From the NCBI RefSeq assembly GCF_004834005.1, contig NZ_STFF01000001.1, positions 991,347 through 1,055,346 on the forward strand: 64,000 nt of DNA, given 5' to 3'. Below are positions 36,530-45,660 of the stretch, piece after piece; position 1 is the stretch's first letter, and every line of letters begins with the position of its first letter. A program made the translations under genes and the position numbers. Source of the DNA: Niastella caeni. Its GTDB lineage: Bacteria; Bacteroidota; Bacteroidia; Chitinophagales; Chitinophagaceae. The notes under the pieces were generated by a model. The model ran no database searches and was not told the DNA's origin. It worked only from the letters and a program-made list of their open reading frames with translations.

Positions 36530-36672
36530 CTTAGTATCTTCTTTTTTCTGGAAAACCACGTATTAAAACTGTCTGGTTTAATCATAATTTAATACTGGTT
36601 CAGTCCAGTAAGTTTATCAATTTCAATTACTGCTGCAGCCTGGTGTTTAATGACTGCGTTTAGTGAACTGCT

Positions 36673-36906
36673 TTATCGATAATAATTTTTCCTAATGCCG
36701 CGGTAGATCCTAAACCCGCCATACAACAGACACAGACCGCCGAAGATGTAATTAAAAGGCTCAGAGAACACGCTGTCTAACCCAACCTTGCTGGCAAAAA
36801 ACATCAATATAGCCATACCGGTATAAATGATTCCCATGCCAAGGTCCATGATAGCTCGCCTGTTGATATAAGCCCTTTGTTTTTTATCATCAAATTCCGA
36901 TGCCAT
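36673..36906 (-). CDS. Small two-helix membrane protein
   Basis: 77 residues from ATG 36906 (MASEFDDKKQRAY); the longer reading to 37095 crosses a palindrome and is rejected. Two membrane segments: about residues 18-37 (MDLGMGIIYTGMAILMFFAS) and about 47-64 (FNYIFGGLCLLYGGFRIY), with a basic tail. Conserved-looking companion of the PstS-like and TPR genes in the same direction. Function unknown. Confidence 0.72.
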   Translation of the reverse strand: MASEFDDKKQRAYINRRAIMDLGMGIIYTGMAILMFFASKVGLDSVFSEPFNYIFGGLCLLYGGFRIYRGIRKNYYR

Positions 36907-37076
36907 GTGTACGTTTTTAGGGTCCGGGCAAGATAAGAAATAAACACCGAATGAAAATCTTGCATTTAATGACTTTATACAAAAAATAAGATGCAAAATG
37001 AGCAGGTTTCCATAAACGGGATGAATTGGACGTTTTACTATGTATTTGAAGTACACCTCAAACACATTTTCTATAC

Positions 37077-37109
37077 CCCGCCCCGAACATACCATTCGGT
37101 ACGGGCGGG
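37077..37109. repeat. CCCGCCC...GGGCGGG palindrome
   Basis: CCCGCCC (37077-37083) / GGGCGGG (37103-37109) with inner TACC/GGTA. It lies in the divergent space between the small membrane protein and the phosphatase, next to AAACCACAAAC words at 37111-37140. Confidence 0.6.
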
Positions 37110-37143
37110 CTTAAACCTTAAACCACAAACCAGAAACTAAAAC

Positions 37144-37151
37144 TATCTTTG
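37144..37151 (+). promoter_or_regulatory. -7 box of the phosphatase gene, leaderless-type spacing
   Basis: TATCTTTG matches TAnnTTTG and ends 6 nt before the ATG at 37158. A transcript starting 5-7 nt after it would have almost no 5' leader. No clear -33 TTG; the area is filled with AAACCACAAAC words. Confidence 0.6.
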
Positions 37152-37157
37152 CCGACT

Positions 37158-37643
37158 ATGAAAATTTTAATGGTTTGCCTCGGCAATATTTGCAGGAGCC
37201 CGCTGGCCGAAGGCATTTTGCAACATAAAGCCCAACAGGAGGGATTGTCATGGACCGTTGATAGCGCCGGCACCAACGGTTATCATGTAGGGGAAGCACC
37301 GCACCGGCTATCACAGAAAGTAGCCCTGTTGAACGGCATAGATATCAGTCACCAACGTGCGCGCCGCTTTACGGCCGTCGATTTTAAACAGTACGATAAG
37401 ATCTATGCCATGGCGGAAGATGTGATCGATGAAATGCAGCGCATAGCCCGGAAAGATTTTGACGCTGCCAGGGTTGATCTGCTGATGAATGAACTATACC
37501 CCGGCAAAAACATGGACGTGCCCGACCCCTGGTATGGCACCGAACCCGGCTATCATGAAGTATACGAGATGATCGATAAAGCATGCGATAAAATCATAGA
37601 TAAATATCGAATACTGAATGAAGAACGCCGAATGTCGAAGTAA
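37158..37643 (+). CDS. Low-molecular-weight protein-tyrosine phosphatase
   Basis: 161 residues from ATG 37158; a TTG three codons earlier lies inside the -7 box and is unlikely. Catalytic P-loop VCLGNICRSPLAEG near the start (nucleophilic Cys and Arg of CxxxxxR) and the general-acid loop DVPDPWYG near residue 119. Normal length. Dephosphorylates Tyr residues, arginine-phosphate in some relatives. Probably monocistronic with hisS following about 100 nt later. Confidence 0.93.
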   Translation: MKILMVCLGNICRSPLAEGILQHKAQQEGLSWTVDSAGTNGYHVGEAPHRLSQKVALLNGIDISHQRARRFTAVDFKQYDKIYAMAEDVIDEMQRIARKDFDAARVDLLMNELYPGKNMDVPDPWYGTEPGYHEVYEMIDKACDKIIDKYRILNEERRMSK

Positions 37644-37712
37644 AGGCAAAGCTAATCCGGTATTCACTTCAACATTCAACATTCGATATTCGACATTCAA
37701 TATTTAACAATC
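37603..37712. repeat. Inverted word repeats GAATGTCGAA / TTCGACATTC after the phosphatase
   Basis: The left arm GAATACTGAATGAAGAACGCC / GAATGTCGAAG overlaps the last codons of the phosphatase; the right arm (37672-37710) repeats TTCAACATTCAACATTCGAT and TTCGACATTCAATATTT. AACGCCGAATGTCGAAGTAAAGGC-like text here is shared with 49908-49935. Confidence 0.8.
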
Positions 37713-37740
37713 AGGATACTATAAAATTCAGCAATAATAA

Positions 37741-39117
37741 ATGTCAAAACCGTCATTACCACAGGGAACAAGAGACTTCGGACCAGAGGTGGTTCGCAAA
37801 CGACAATATATTTTCAATACCATTCGTAGTGTTTTTGAATTGTATGGATTTCAGCCGCTTGAAACGCCCGCCATGGAAAACCTGGAAACGCTTATGGGCA
37901 AGTATGGCGAAGAAGGCGATAAGCTGATCTTTAGAATATTGAACAACGGCCTCGAAAATCCCGACAAACATCAACAGGCCCGGGCCGATTTTGAAAAAGT
38001 GCTGGAAGGAAAGAATGTAAAAGGCCTTACCGAACGCGCCCTCAAATACGATCTTACCATTCCGTTTGCCCGCTATGTGGCCATGAACCATGGGCAGCTC
38101 ACCTTCCCGTTCAAACGCTACCAGATACAACCGGTATGGCGGGCAGACAGGCCTCAAAAAGGACGCTACCGCGAGTTTTATCAATGCGATGCAGACATTG
38201 TAGGCAGCAATGCTTTATTAAACGAAGTGGAACTAACGAATATTTATAATGAAGTATTCACACAATTAGGAATAGCCGATTACGAACTGCGCATCAATAG
38301 CCGCAAAATACTCACCGCACTGGCAGAGTTCTGCGGTGGCGCCGATAAAATGATCGATATTACCATTGCCATCGACAAACTCGATAAAATTGGTCTTGAT
38401 AAAGTAAAAGCAGAACTGGCGCAACGCGGCCTGAACGACGAACAGATCGCCACTATTGAAAAATACCTGAACATTTCCGGAACGAATGAAGAGAAACTGC
38501 AATTGATCAAATCATTGATCGGCCATCTCGAAACCGGAAAGAAAGGTATTGAAGAGCTTGAATTCGTGAATCGGTCCCGCTCGGAAGCGGGAGCAATCGG
38601 CAATTTAATTATTGATTTCACGCTTGCCCGCGGCCTTAACTACTATACTGGTATCATCTTTGAAGCCAAAGCTCCTGCCACCGTTAAGATCGGCAGCATC
38701 GGCGGCGGCGGCCGGTACGACGACCTTACAGGTCTGTTCGGCGTTCCCAATATTCCCGGCGTTGGCATCAGCTTCGGGGTCGACAGGATCTATGATGTAA
38801 TGGAAGAACTGAAATTGTTCCCCGAGGGCGTGTACACCGGCACCCAGGTATTATTCTTTAATATGGGCGCCTCAGAAAGCACCACCGCATTTTCCGCCAT
38901 GCAATCGTTAAGAAAACAGGGCGTACGCTGCGAGCTGTTTCACGAACCTGCCAAAATGGATAAGCAGTTTAAATATGCCGAAAAGAAAAATATCGGTTTT
39001 ATTGTAATTATTGGCAGCCAGGAAGTACAAAATAATACGGGCGTTATTAAAAATTTAAAAACTGGCACGCAGGAAACCGTATCGCTTGCCAACCTTACCA
39101 ATAAATTGTTTATTTGA
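37741..39117 (+). CDS. hisS: Histidine--tRNA ligase
   Basis: 458 residues. Class II synthetase. Seen: LPQGTRDFGPE at the start, motif 2 WRADRPQKGRYREFYQCDAD, histidine-binding region ARGLNYYTG, motif 3 GGGGRYDDLTGLFG and GVGISFGVDRIYD, and a C-terminal anticodon-binding domain. Normal length. Its stop is 23 nt before the start of the DUF4836 lipoprotein gene, so the two are probably cotranscribed. Confidence 0.97.
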   Translation: MSKPSLPQGTRDFGPEVVRKRQYIFNTIRSVFELYGFQPLETPAMENLETLMGKYGEEGDKLIFRILNNGLENPDKHQQARADFEKVLEGKNVKGLTERALKYDLTIPFARYVAMNHGQLTFPFKRYQIQPVWRADRPQKGRYREFYQCDADIVGSNALLNEVELTNIYNEVFTQLGIADYELRINSRKILTALAEFCGGADKMIDITIAIDKLDKIGLDKVKAELAQRGLNDEQIATIEKYLNISGTNEEKLQLIKSLIGHLETGKKGIEELEFVNRSRSEAGAIGNLIIDFTLARGLNYYTGIIFEAKAPATVKIGSIGGGGRYDDLTGLFGVPNIPGVGISFGVDRIYDVMEELKLFPEGVYTGTQVLFFNMGASESTTAFSAMQSLRKQGVRCELFHEPAKMDKQFKYAEKKNIGFIVIIGSQEVQNNTGVIKNLKTGTQETVSLANLTNKLFI

Positions 39118-39139
39118 TCTCTTTTTTAAACAAGATGAT

Positions 39140-40831
39140 ATGCAACGCAACCTTTTATCCCTGGTACTGCTTTCAATAGTAATTTCCGGGCTCGTATCCT
39201 GTAGCCGTACGAAACCGGGTATTGCTGTGCCTAAAGACGCCTCCCTGGCTGTGCACATCAATATCAATTCCCTTACCTCTAAAGTAAGCTGGCAGGAAAT
39301 TCAGCAAAACGATTGGTTCAAGGAATTATACGCCGATGAAACCGATTCGCTGAGCAAAAAAATACTCGACAATCCTGCCAATTCAGGGATTGATATAAAA
39401 GCTGACCTGGCCTTTTTTGTAAAGAAAGAAGGACAAGGCGGTTACATGGCCTTTGAAGGCGGTGTAAAGGACGCGTCGGCATTTGAAGCGTTTGCTACAA
39501 AAGCGAACAAAGGCGGTAAAGTGGTAAAAGAGGGAGATGTAAATGTGCTTGCAACCAGTCTTAAAAGCCTGGTTGCCTGGACGGACAGCCGATTTATATA
39601 CATCGCAGATGCATCGATGCCTTCGGTTTCAGGTCGTTTGAACAGCAGCAGCTTCGATTCAAGGGAGCCGTTCTCTTTTCGTACCGATAGCTTACAAAAA
39701 TTCGCAATGCAGTTATTCGATCTGCCCGGCAAAAACAACCTGATGAGCGACGACCGCTTTGCTTCTTTGTTAAAAGATCCCGGCGATATACATTATTGGG
39801 TAAATGCCGAACAATACTATAACAGCCTGGGCGGCTTTTTGTCATTGCTGAAGCTGAACGTTTTGTTCGAAGGCAATGCATATGGCGCTACGCTGAATTT
39901 CGAGAATGGAAAGATCGCTTTTAAATCAAGAGCATACTACAATAAGGAATTAAACGATTTAATGAAGAAATATGCCGGCAGCAAAGTAGACGCTGCAACC
40001 ATAAATCGAATTCCTTCTAAAAATGTGGTGGCCGTTTTTGCATTAAAATATCCGCCGCAAGGATTGAAAGACCTCATTAAACTGATTGGGGTAGACGGTT
40101 TTGTAAACAGCTTTTTTAGCGGCGTTGGCTATAGTACCGATGAGTTTGTAAAAGCCAACAAAGGCGATCTGCTGTTATCAGTAACCGACGTTGAAATGAA
40201 AACGCACTCAATAACAGCTGAAGGCCCCGATGGCGCACCTTATCCGCAGATGGAAATACCCGACCCCGGCGCAAAGGTCTTATTTGCTACTTCTGTTAAT
40301 GACAAACCTTCATTCGACAAACTGTTCGGCATTCTGCAAACAAAAGCACAGGAGTTTGTGCCTGATTTCTATAGCAAAATTCATTTTCAGTTGAACAACG
40401 ACTGGTTTGCAGCCAGCAATTCGCCCGAACAGGTGAATGCCTTTTTAAGCGGTGGCAATAACCAGTTCCCCTTTGCCAACCGCATCAGCGGCAAAGCATT
40501 TGGCGGTTATATTAATGTACAGCAATTGCTGAGATCAGTTAGTCCTGCCTTTGCTACCGACAGCAGCGCCAAATTAGCCATGGATGCTTCTATCAATATG
40601 TGGCAGGATATAGTAATAACAGGCGGTGACCGGGAAGGCGATGCCTTTATTGCAGAAGCGGAAGTGAACCTGGTTGATAAGAGCACCAATAGTTTGAAAC
40701 AACTGAATAAATATTTGGATACGATTTCCAAATTAAAGCATCCCAGGCACAGGCGGTACGATGTGCAGGTTAACTACAGCGATCCGGCGGCATTAAGCCT
40801 GGCAGCGCTTAAACCTGTTTTGCATCCATAA
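39140..40831 (+). CDS. DUF4836-family lipoprotein
   Basis: 563 residues from ATG 39140 (MQRNLLSLV); the longer reading from 39086 overlaps hisS and is rejected. Lipoprotein signal with lipobox SGLVSC, lipidated Cys at residue 21. The rest is a long soluble region (VPKDASLAVHININSLTSK, KADLAFFVK, ending SDPAALSLAALKPVL) matching the DUF4836 proteins common in Bacteroidota; function unknown. Terminator follows. Confidence 0.85.
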   Translation: MQRNLLSLVLLSIVISGLVSCSRTKPGIAVPKDASLAVHININSLTSKVSWQEIQQNDWFKELYADETDSLSKKILDNPANSGIDIKADLAFFVKKEGQGGYMAFEGGVKDASAFEAFATKANKGGKVVKEGDVNVLATSLKSLVAWTDSRFIYIADASMPSVSGRLNSSSFDSREPFSFRTDSLQKFAMQLFDLPGKNNLMSDDRFASLLKDPGDIHYWVNAEQYYNSLGGFLSLLKLNVLFEGNAYGATLNFENGKIAFKSRAYYNKELNDLMKKYAGSKVDAATINRIPSKNVVAVFALKYPPQGLKDLIKLIGVDGFVNSFFSGVGYSTDEFVKANKGDLLLSVTDVEMKTHSITAEGPDGAPYPQMEIPDPGAKVLFATSVNDKPSFDKLFGILQTKAQEFVPDFYSKIHFQLNNDWFAASNSPEQVNAFLSGGNNQFPFANRISGKAFGGYINVQQLLRSVSPAFATDSSAKLAMDASINMWQDIVITGGDREGDAFIAEAEVNLVDKSTNSLKQLNKYLDTISKLKHPRHRRYDVQVNYSDPAALSLAALKPVLHP

Positions 40832-40853
40832 ATAATTAAGATATAAAATTAAG

Positions 40854-40900
40854 AACAAGCCTGCTCACCGGAACAATACCATCGGGCAGGCTTGTTGCAT
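40854..40900 (+). terminator. Hairpin terminator after the DUF4836 gene
   Basis: AACAAGCCTGC (40854-40864) / GCAGGCTTGTT (40886-40896), an 11-bp perfect stem. Confidence 0.75.
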
Positions 40901-40923
40901 AATCAGTAACCATTAGGCAATAC

Positions 40924-41565
40924 ATGCAACTTCAATTACAGCAACTCTTACCTGTTTACTTCGACGAAAGTCAGCGCAACGCATCTGAGGTGTGGCGCAG
41001 GGACCTGATTTTTTCAAAAGGTGAGTATGTAAAGATCGTAGCGCCTTCGGGCAGCGGCAAATCGTCGCTCATGCATTTTTTGTATGGCCTGCGTAATGAG
41101 TACAGCGGTAATATTGTTTACAATAACCAGGATATCAGAAACTATTCAGCCGAAGATTTTGCCAGCTTCCGCAAAGATCATGTGAGTATCGTATTCCAGG
41201 ACCTGCGACTGTTTCCCGAACAAACCGTATTTGAGAACATTGAATTGAAACGGCAACTGAATCCTTTTCATGCTGCAGAAAAGATAAGAGAAATGGCAGA
41301 ACGGTTAGGCATTGGTAACAAACTATCGTCAAAAAGCCGCATCTGTTCGTATGGCGAACAACAGCGCGTGGCCATCATTCGCGCCCTTATGCAGCCATAT
41401 GATTTCCTGTTGCTGGATGAACCGTTCAGTCACCTCGATGATGTGAACTCGCAAAACGCCATGCAACTGATGCTGGAAGAAAGCAAATTGCGCAATGCCG
41501 CCATCATTTTTGCCGACCTGGAGCGCATTGATTATTTTCCTTACACCCGATTGTTTCATTTGTAA
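40924..41565 (+). CDS. ABC transporter ATP-binding protein
   Basis: 213 residues. Walker A APSGSGKSSLMHFLYG, Q-loop in VFQDLRLF, Walker B FLLLDEPFSHLDD, and an H-loop replaced by a less typical IIFADLER ending. The ABC signature reads CSYGEQQRVAI, not LSGGQ. Size and order with the next gene resemble LolD/FtsE-type exporters. The permease gene begins 9 nt later. Confidence 0.9.
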   Translation: MQLQLQQLLPVYFDESQRNASEVWRRDLIFSKGEYVKIVAPSGSGKSSLMHFLYGLRNEYSGNIVYNNQDIRNYSAEDFASFRKDHVSIVFQDLRLFPEQTVFENIELKRQLNPFHAAEKIREMAERLGIGNKLSSKSRICSYGEQQRVAIIRALMQPYDFLLLDEPFSHLDDVNSQNAMQLMLEESKLRNAAIIFADLERIDYFPYTRLFHL

Positions 41566-41574
41566 TCATAATCC

Positions 41575-42771
41575 GTGGCAGTATCTTTTACACCCATCCG
41601 CTCATTATTGCAAACAGGCACCAATACCAGTTCCCGCTGGTTCTCGTATCTTGGTTTAGGTATTGGCGTATTGCTGTTGTTGTGTTCTATTCAAATGTTC
41701 ATCAACATTCAGCAATTGTTGGGCGGGGAAAGTCCGCGCAAAGAAGGGTACGACTTCATCTCCATCTCCAAAACCATTACCAACGAAACCATGGGGCAGC
41801 GGGAGAAGAACCTGTTCAATGAAAATGACATTAAAGAGATAGCTGCCCAGCCATTCATCCAGGGTGTTTCTCCGTTAGTAGCTACCCGCTTCCGGGTAGA
41901 GCTAAGCGCCGGTGACATTATCCCATTCAGCACCAATATGTTCCTGGAATCGCTGGATAATAATTTTATCGACACGGTTCCACCCAACTTTAACTGGCAG
42001 GAAGGCCAGGACTATATTCCCATCGTTTTCTCTTCCGACTTCCTGGAAATATATAATGTATTCGCCCCCGGTTATGGCCTGCCGCAATTGTCTGAAGCAA
42101 CCGCTTCCCAGGTAATGGTGTATATTACCTGTTACGGAGAGAATCACGTTCAGCAAACCTTTCGCGGTTCCATTGTAGCCCTGAGCGACCGGGTAAACTC
42201 CATCATTGTTCCCAAGAACTTCATCGACTGGGCCAATAAAAAATTTGGTAGCACCTCCGATGTAAAAGCATCCCGCTTATACATTAAGACCAAAGACGCC
42301 AACAATCCCGATTTCCTCAGCTATCTGCAACAAAAGAATTATAAAGTAAATAAGGATAAAACAAAATTCGGTCGCGTAAAGCAGGTACTGCAGGGCATAT
42401 TCAGCGGACTGGGCATCTTTGGCCTGCTGGTGGTTATTCTGGCGCTGATGCTGTTTTCATTTTACCTGCAATTAATGATCGCGCGTAGTAAAGACAACCT
42501 GCAATTATTACTAATGCTCGGTTATTCACCCAACTGGCTCAGCAAAAATGTGTCGAAGCAATTTATTCCTGTATATATACTGGTGGTGGTGATAGCACTG
42601 GGGCTTACCGAAGGCATGCAATGGGCCTTTCATCATTTCGCCATGTTCAACCGGCCCGAATTGTCTTCGTGGTTGCATTGGAGCGTACTGGCAACTTCTC
42701 TTTTATTGATCGGTTTATCGCTCATCACCAATTATCGAATGGTGAAGAAGTTGCTGTATAAGCTGGTGTAG
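41575..42771 (+). CDS. FtsX-like ABC transporter permease
   Basis: 398 residues from a GTG at 41575. N-terminal membrane segment (about 22-45, GLGIGVLLLLCSIQMFIN), periplasmic domain to about 275, then three C-terminal segments (about 280-305, 328-345, 365-385) as in FtsX/LolC. Partner of the preceding ATPase. Substrate unknown. It converges with the minus-strand gene ending 12 nt later; no terminator is visible between them. Confidence 0.87.
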   Translation: MAVSFTPIRSLLQTGTNTSSRWFSYLGLGIGVLLLLCSIQMFINIQQLLGGESPRKEGYDFISISKTITNETMGQREKNLFNENDIKEIAAQPFIQGVSPLVATRFRVELSAGDIIPFSTNMFLESLDNNFIDTVPPNFNWQEGQDYIPIVFSSDFLEIYNVFAPGYGLPQLSEATASQVMVYITCYGENHVQQTFRGSIVALSDRVNSIIVPKNFIDWANKKFGSTSDVKASRLYIKTKDANNPDFLSYLQQKNYKVNKDKTKFGRVKQVLQGIFSGLGIFGLLVVILALMLFSFYLQLMIARSKDNLQLLLMLGYSPNWLSKNVSKQFIPVYILVVVIALGLTEGMQWAFHHFAMFNRPELSSWLHWSVLATSLLLIGLSLITNYRMVKKLLYKLV

Positions 42772-42783
42772 CGGACCTGAAAA

Positions 42784-43359
42784 TCAATAACCGTATTTAT
42801 TCTTAAATGCAGCCAGTTCCTTATCATCAAATCGCTGTAACAGGTATGTTTGAATACCGTCGCGATCAATCTCAATAAAAGGAATTCTTTTATAATAAAA
42901 TTCCTGAAACAGCTTACAAAGCGTTAAAGTGTGAGTAGGTCCATCCAGGTAAAAACGGCAATTTATTTTCTTTTCATCAACAGTAAAAGAAACATAATTA
43001 TTCATACCATCTGATGTTTTAAGGCCATCAGCCATATAATCGAGACCTGCATAGGAGTGTATCCTGAATTGCAGGTCTTTTATTTTTCCCATTTCATATA
43101 CATCCCCGGCAATTTGTACAGATGAAGTTGATATTAATAATTGGCTTTTGGATAATCCATGACTTTGTATGTTGCCCTTTTTAACGAAGGCAAAAATTAT
43201 TCCTCCAACTGCCATTATTAAGAATAAGTATGCAGCAATTGTTGCAAACCCTGTTAAACAGGCAATGAATACACCAGCTATCAAACCAGCCACAATTTTT
43301 GCAGCAACGTCAACTGATTTGTCGGGATTTCCTTCAATTATGTAGGTAACAAATTGCAT
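42784..43359 (-). CDS. Membrane-anchored protein, PH-like tail (paralogue A)
   Basis: 191 residues. Two membrane segments at about 20-40 and 42-60 (VAAKIVAGLIAGVFIACLTG, LFLIMAVGGIIFAFV), then a soluble part with a PH-like strand pattern (LLISTSSVQIAGDVYEMG). It resembles the protein at 45661-46248 in layout and in several motifs, so the two are likely paralogues. Its ATG overlaps the TAG of the DinB-like gene upstream, showing coupling. Function unknown. Confidence 0.7.
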   Translation of the reverse strand: MQFVTYIIEGNPDKSVDVAAKIVAGLIAGVFIACLTGFATIAAYLFLIMAVGGIIFAFVKKGNIQSHGLSKSQLLISTSSVQIAGDVYEMGKIKDLQFRIHSYAGLDYMADGLKTSDGMNNYVSFTVDEKKINCRFYLDGPTHTLTLCKLFQEFYYKRIPFIEIDRDGIQTYLLQRFDDKELAAFKNKYGY

Positions 43360-43805
43360 TACTCTATTTGTTTCAAATGATGCTCCATGTGCTCAACATA
43401 ATCAATGATAACCCATTCGAGTGTTTTAGATTCACCGGAAGGAATGATAACGGTATAAGATAGTTTATCGGCAGGAATAGTGCTGATAATATTCAGTATT
43501 TGTTGGTTTAACACGATCCACAACTGCAACAAGTGCGCAAGCGGCAATTGCTGATAGCGATTAATAGCTACCAGTTCATCCTGGTTATAACGAATTATCG
43601 TATAAGGCTGTGGGAAATATTGGGCATCGGTAAAACGCTTCAGGTTATTGATGGCCGAATCTATAAGGTGGCCGAGGATTTCCTGTTTCGACCATTTATT
43701 GGGAGCCGGTTTTTGCAGAAGAATATCAAACGGCGTTTGTTTATAACGTTCAGGAACTTCCCGGATATGATTCTCTAAGCGAAGTAAAGAAGTTTGCAGG
43801 TTCAT
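43359..43805 (-). CDS. DinB-like (YfiT/DUF664-type) four-helix metal-binding protein
   Basis: 148 residues, helical throughout. Likely metal-ligand His residues in KQEILGHLIDSAINN and in DYVEHMEHHLKQ near the C-terminus. Members of this fold include thiol-transferases such as YfiT/BshB2-type enzymes, and damage-inducible proteins; substrate unknown. Overlaps the next gene by 1 nt. A second member lies at 59220-59783. Confidence 0.82.
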   Translation of the reverse strand: MNLQTSLLRLENHIREVPERYKQTPFDILLQKPAPNKWSKQEILGHLIDSAINNLKRFTDAQYFPQPYTIIRYNQDELVAINRYQQLPLAHLLQLWIVLNQQILNIISTIPADKLSYTVIIPSGESKTLEWVIIDYVEHMEHHLKQIE

Positions 43806-43854
43806 TCTGGTATTTATTGAACCTGCAAACTAGCGAATTTAAATTGGAAACGGG

Positions 43855-45564
43855 CTAATTACCCACTTTTGTAATCTTGTTACTGCTAACCCTGAATTTT
43901 TCATAACTGTCTTTATAAGCGATAATTGTACCGCTCTTGTGACTTACAAACTGGTATTCAAAAGGTAATACAACATTGTTATTATTATAAATATCAACAA
44001 CACCGTATTTGCCATTTTTGCCGGCAATTACCAGGAAAGAGTTCAGGTATTGCAGATCGTCATATACAAAAGGCAGTGCTACCTCGCCATTCATTTCAAT
44101 AACGCCATATTTGTTGTTCTTCACCGCAATAATGGAATTATTGAAAGACTCGGTTGAACTATAGCTGTTTCTGCGGGTTCCTATCAGATCGTCATAAATA
44201 AATTCAATTCGGGCTTTGCCGGTTACACCATCCACCATTCCTTTTTTACCGTTTTTGGCGCCCACTAAATAAGGAGAATTGTAACTGTCTGCAATAGATA
44301 TCCGGTTCAGCGCATCATACTCAACCGGTAAAATAGTATTTCCATCCCGGGCTATAACACCGTATTTATTATTTTTCTTTACCAGGAAATACTTGTCGCC
44401 ATCAGTTAGATCATCATACTCTACGGGTATCACCACCTTGCCATCGATCATGAGTATGCCTTTTTTATTATTCTTTGAAACACAGATCATATCATTGCTA
44501 ATAGAAGAGATCATGTCATACTGTAATGGCAGCGCCACCTTTCCATCTGCACCCAGCAAACCATATTTGCCCCCTTTTGCAGCAATAAATAATGAGCGGG
44601 AAGCATAACCGCTACGCATCCTGTTCAAAACATCATATTCCAATGGAATGATCTTTCTATCATCCATACCGATCAACCCTTTCTTTCCATACAATTCAGC
44701 AATGGCCAGCTCATTGTCGTTAATTACATCCAGCTGGGTGTACCAATTGGAAAGCGCCTTTTCGCCGGTCAGGTTGAATAAAGTATTCAGGTTACCTTTT
44801 CTCACCATTACCAGGTTGGCCGATTGAACATGAATACGATCGTACATAACAGGTATAACCTCTTTGCGGGAAACAAAATTCATCAGCCCCGACTTTCCGC
44901 TTTTGGTCACCTCTAAATATACATTGGCATTATATTGTTTTGAGATATTGTCGTATTCAAAAGGAATTATTGATTCATTCTGAGCATTGATAACACCAAA
45001 CCGGCCATTCTTGCTAACGATATAATACATGATACCATCAACAGTTATGGTATTCATATCGTCATAAATGCAGGGAACAATTATTTGGCCCTTTGTATTC
45101 ATAAGGCCATTCTTTCCATTCAGCCTCACTATGGAAAGATCACTTTCATAAAAACCTGAGATGCTTTCGAAGACAAAAGGAGTAAGCTTTTTCTTGGAGT
45201 AATATTCAAGCAAACCGAAACGCCTGTTACTGTAACTATTGTCATTGCCCATGTAAGCAATGGTGATGTTCTTTTCGCTATTGCTCGAATAAATATAAAA
45301 GGGCTCCCCATCAACTACATTGGGGGTGTTTTCTGGCCGTCTGGCAGGCTCTTCCGCTACCATTATTTTAGTTTCCTCTATACGTTCTTCTTTGGGAGCC
45401 TCAAAAATTACCTCTTCCTCTATTGGTATTGCAACATCCTCTACCGGTGCGGCCTTTACAGCTTTTTCTGCTTTTACATTTTTCTTTTTAGGAGTGACTT
45501 TTTTTGTCTGGGCATTTACAAACAGGGTACTTAACAAACCAAGAACAAGTAAACATTTTCTCAT
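43855..45564 (-). CDS. Secreted WG-repeat protein
   Basis: 569 residues. Signal peptide MRKCLLVLGLLSTLFVNA, then QTKK; a Lys/Glu/Pro-rich linker (about 25-85); then more than ten WG-type repeats of about 40-45 residues (KNGKKGMVDGVTGKARIEF, NKYGVIARDGNTILPVEYD, GKYGLLGADGKVALPLQYD). Expected to be periplasmic or surface-exposed. Second WG protein of the window; unlike the one at 29.5 kb it is outside any recognised operon. Confidence 0.88.
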   Translation of the reverse strand: MRKCLLVLGLLSTLFVNAQTKKVTPKKKNVKAEKAVKAAPVEDVAIPIEEEVIFEAPKEERIEETKIMVAEEPARRPENTPNVVDGEPFYIYSSNSEKNITIAYMGNDNSYSNRRFGLLEYYSKKKLTPFVFESISGFYESDLSIVRLNGKNGLMNTKGQIIVPCIYDDMNTITVDGIMYYIVSKNGRFGVINAQNESIIPFEYDNISKQYNANVYLEVTKSGKSGLMNFVSRKEVIPVMYDRIHVQSANLVMVRKGNLNTLFNLTGEKALSNWYTQLDVINDNELAIAELYGKKGLIGMDDRKIIPLEYDVLNRMRSGYASRSLFIAAKGGKYGLLGADGKVALPLQYDMISSISNDMICVSKNNKKGILMIDGKVVIPVEYDDLTDGDKYFLVKKNNKYGVIARDGNTILPVEYDALNRISIADSYNSPYLVGAKNGKKGMVDGVTGKARIEFIYDDLIGTRRNSYSSTESFNNSIIAVKNNKYGVIEMNGEVALPFVYDDLQYLNSFLVIAGKNGKYGVVDIYNNNNVVLPFEYQFVSHKSGTIIAYKDSYEKFRVSSNKITKVGN

Positions 45565-45660
45565 AGCGGTATATTAATTGAATGGTAAAAGTAAAAATTC
45601 GATATCCCCTTGCAAGTTATCGTGTGTTAAATAAATGTAGAAGTTACCATTTAAAATGTG

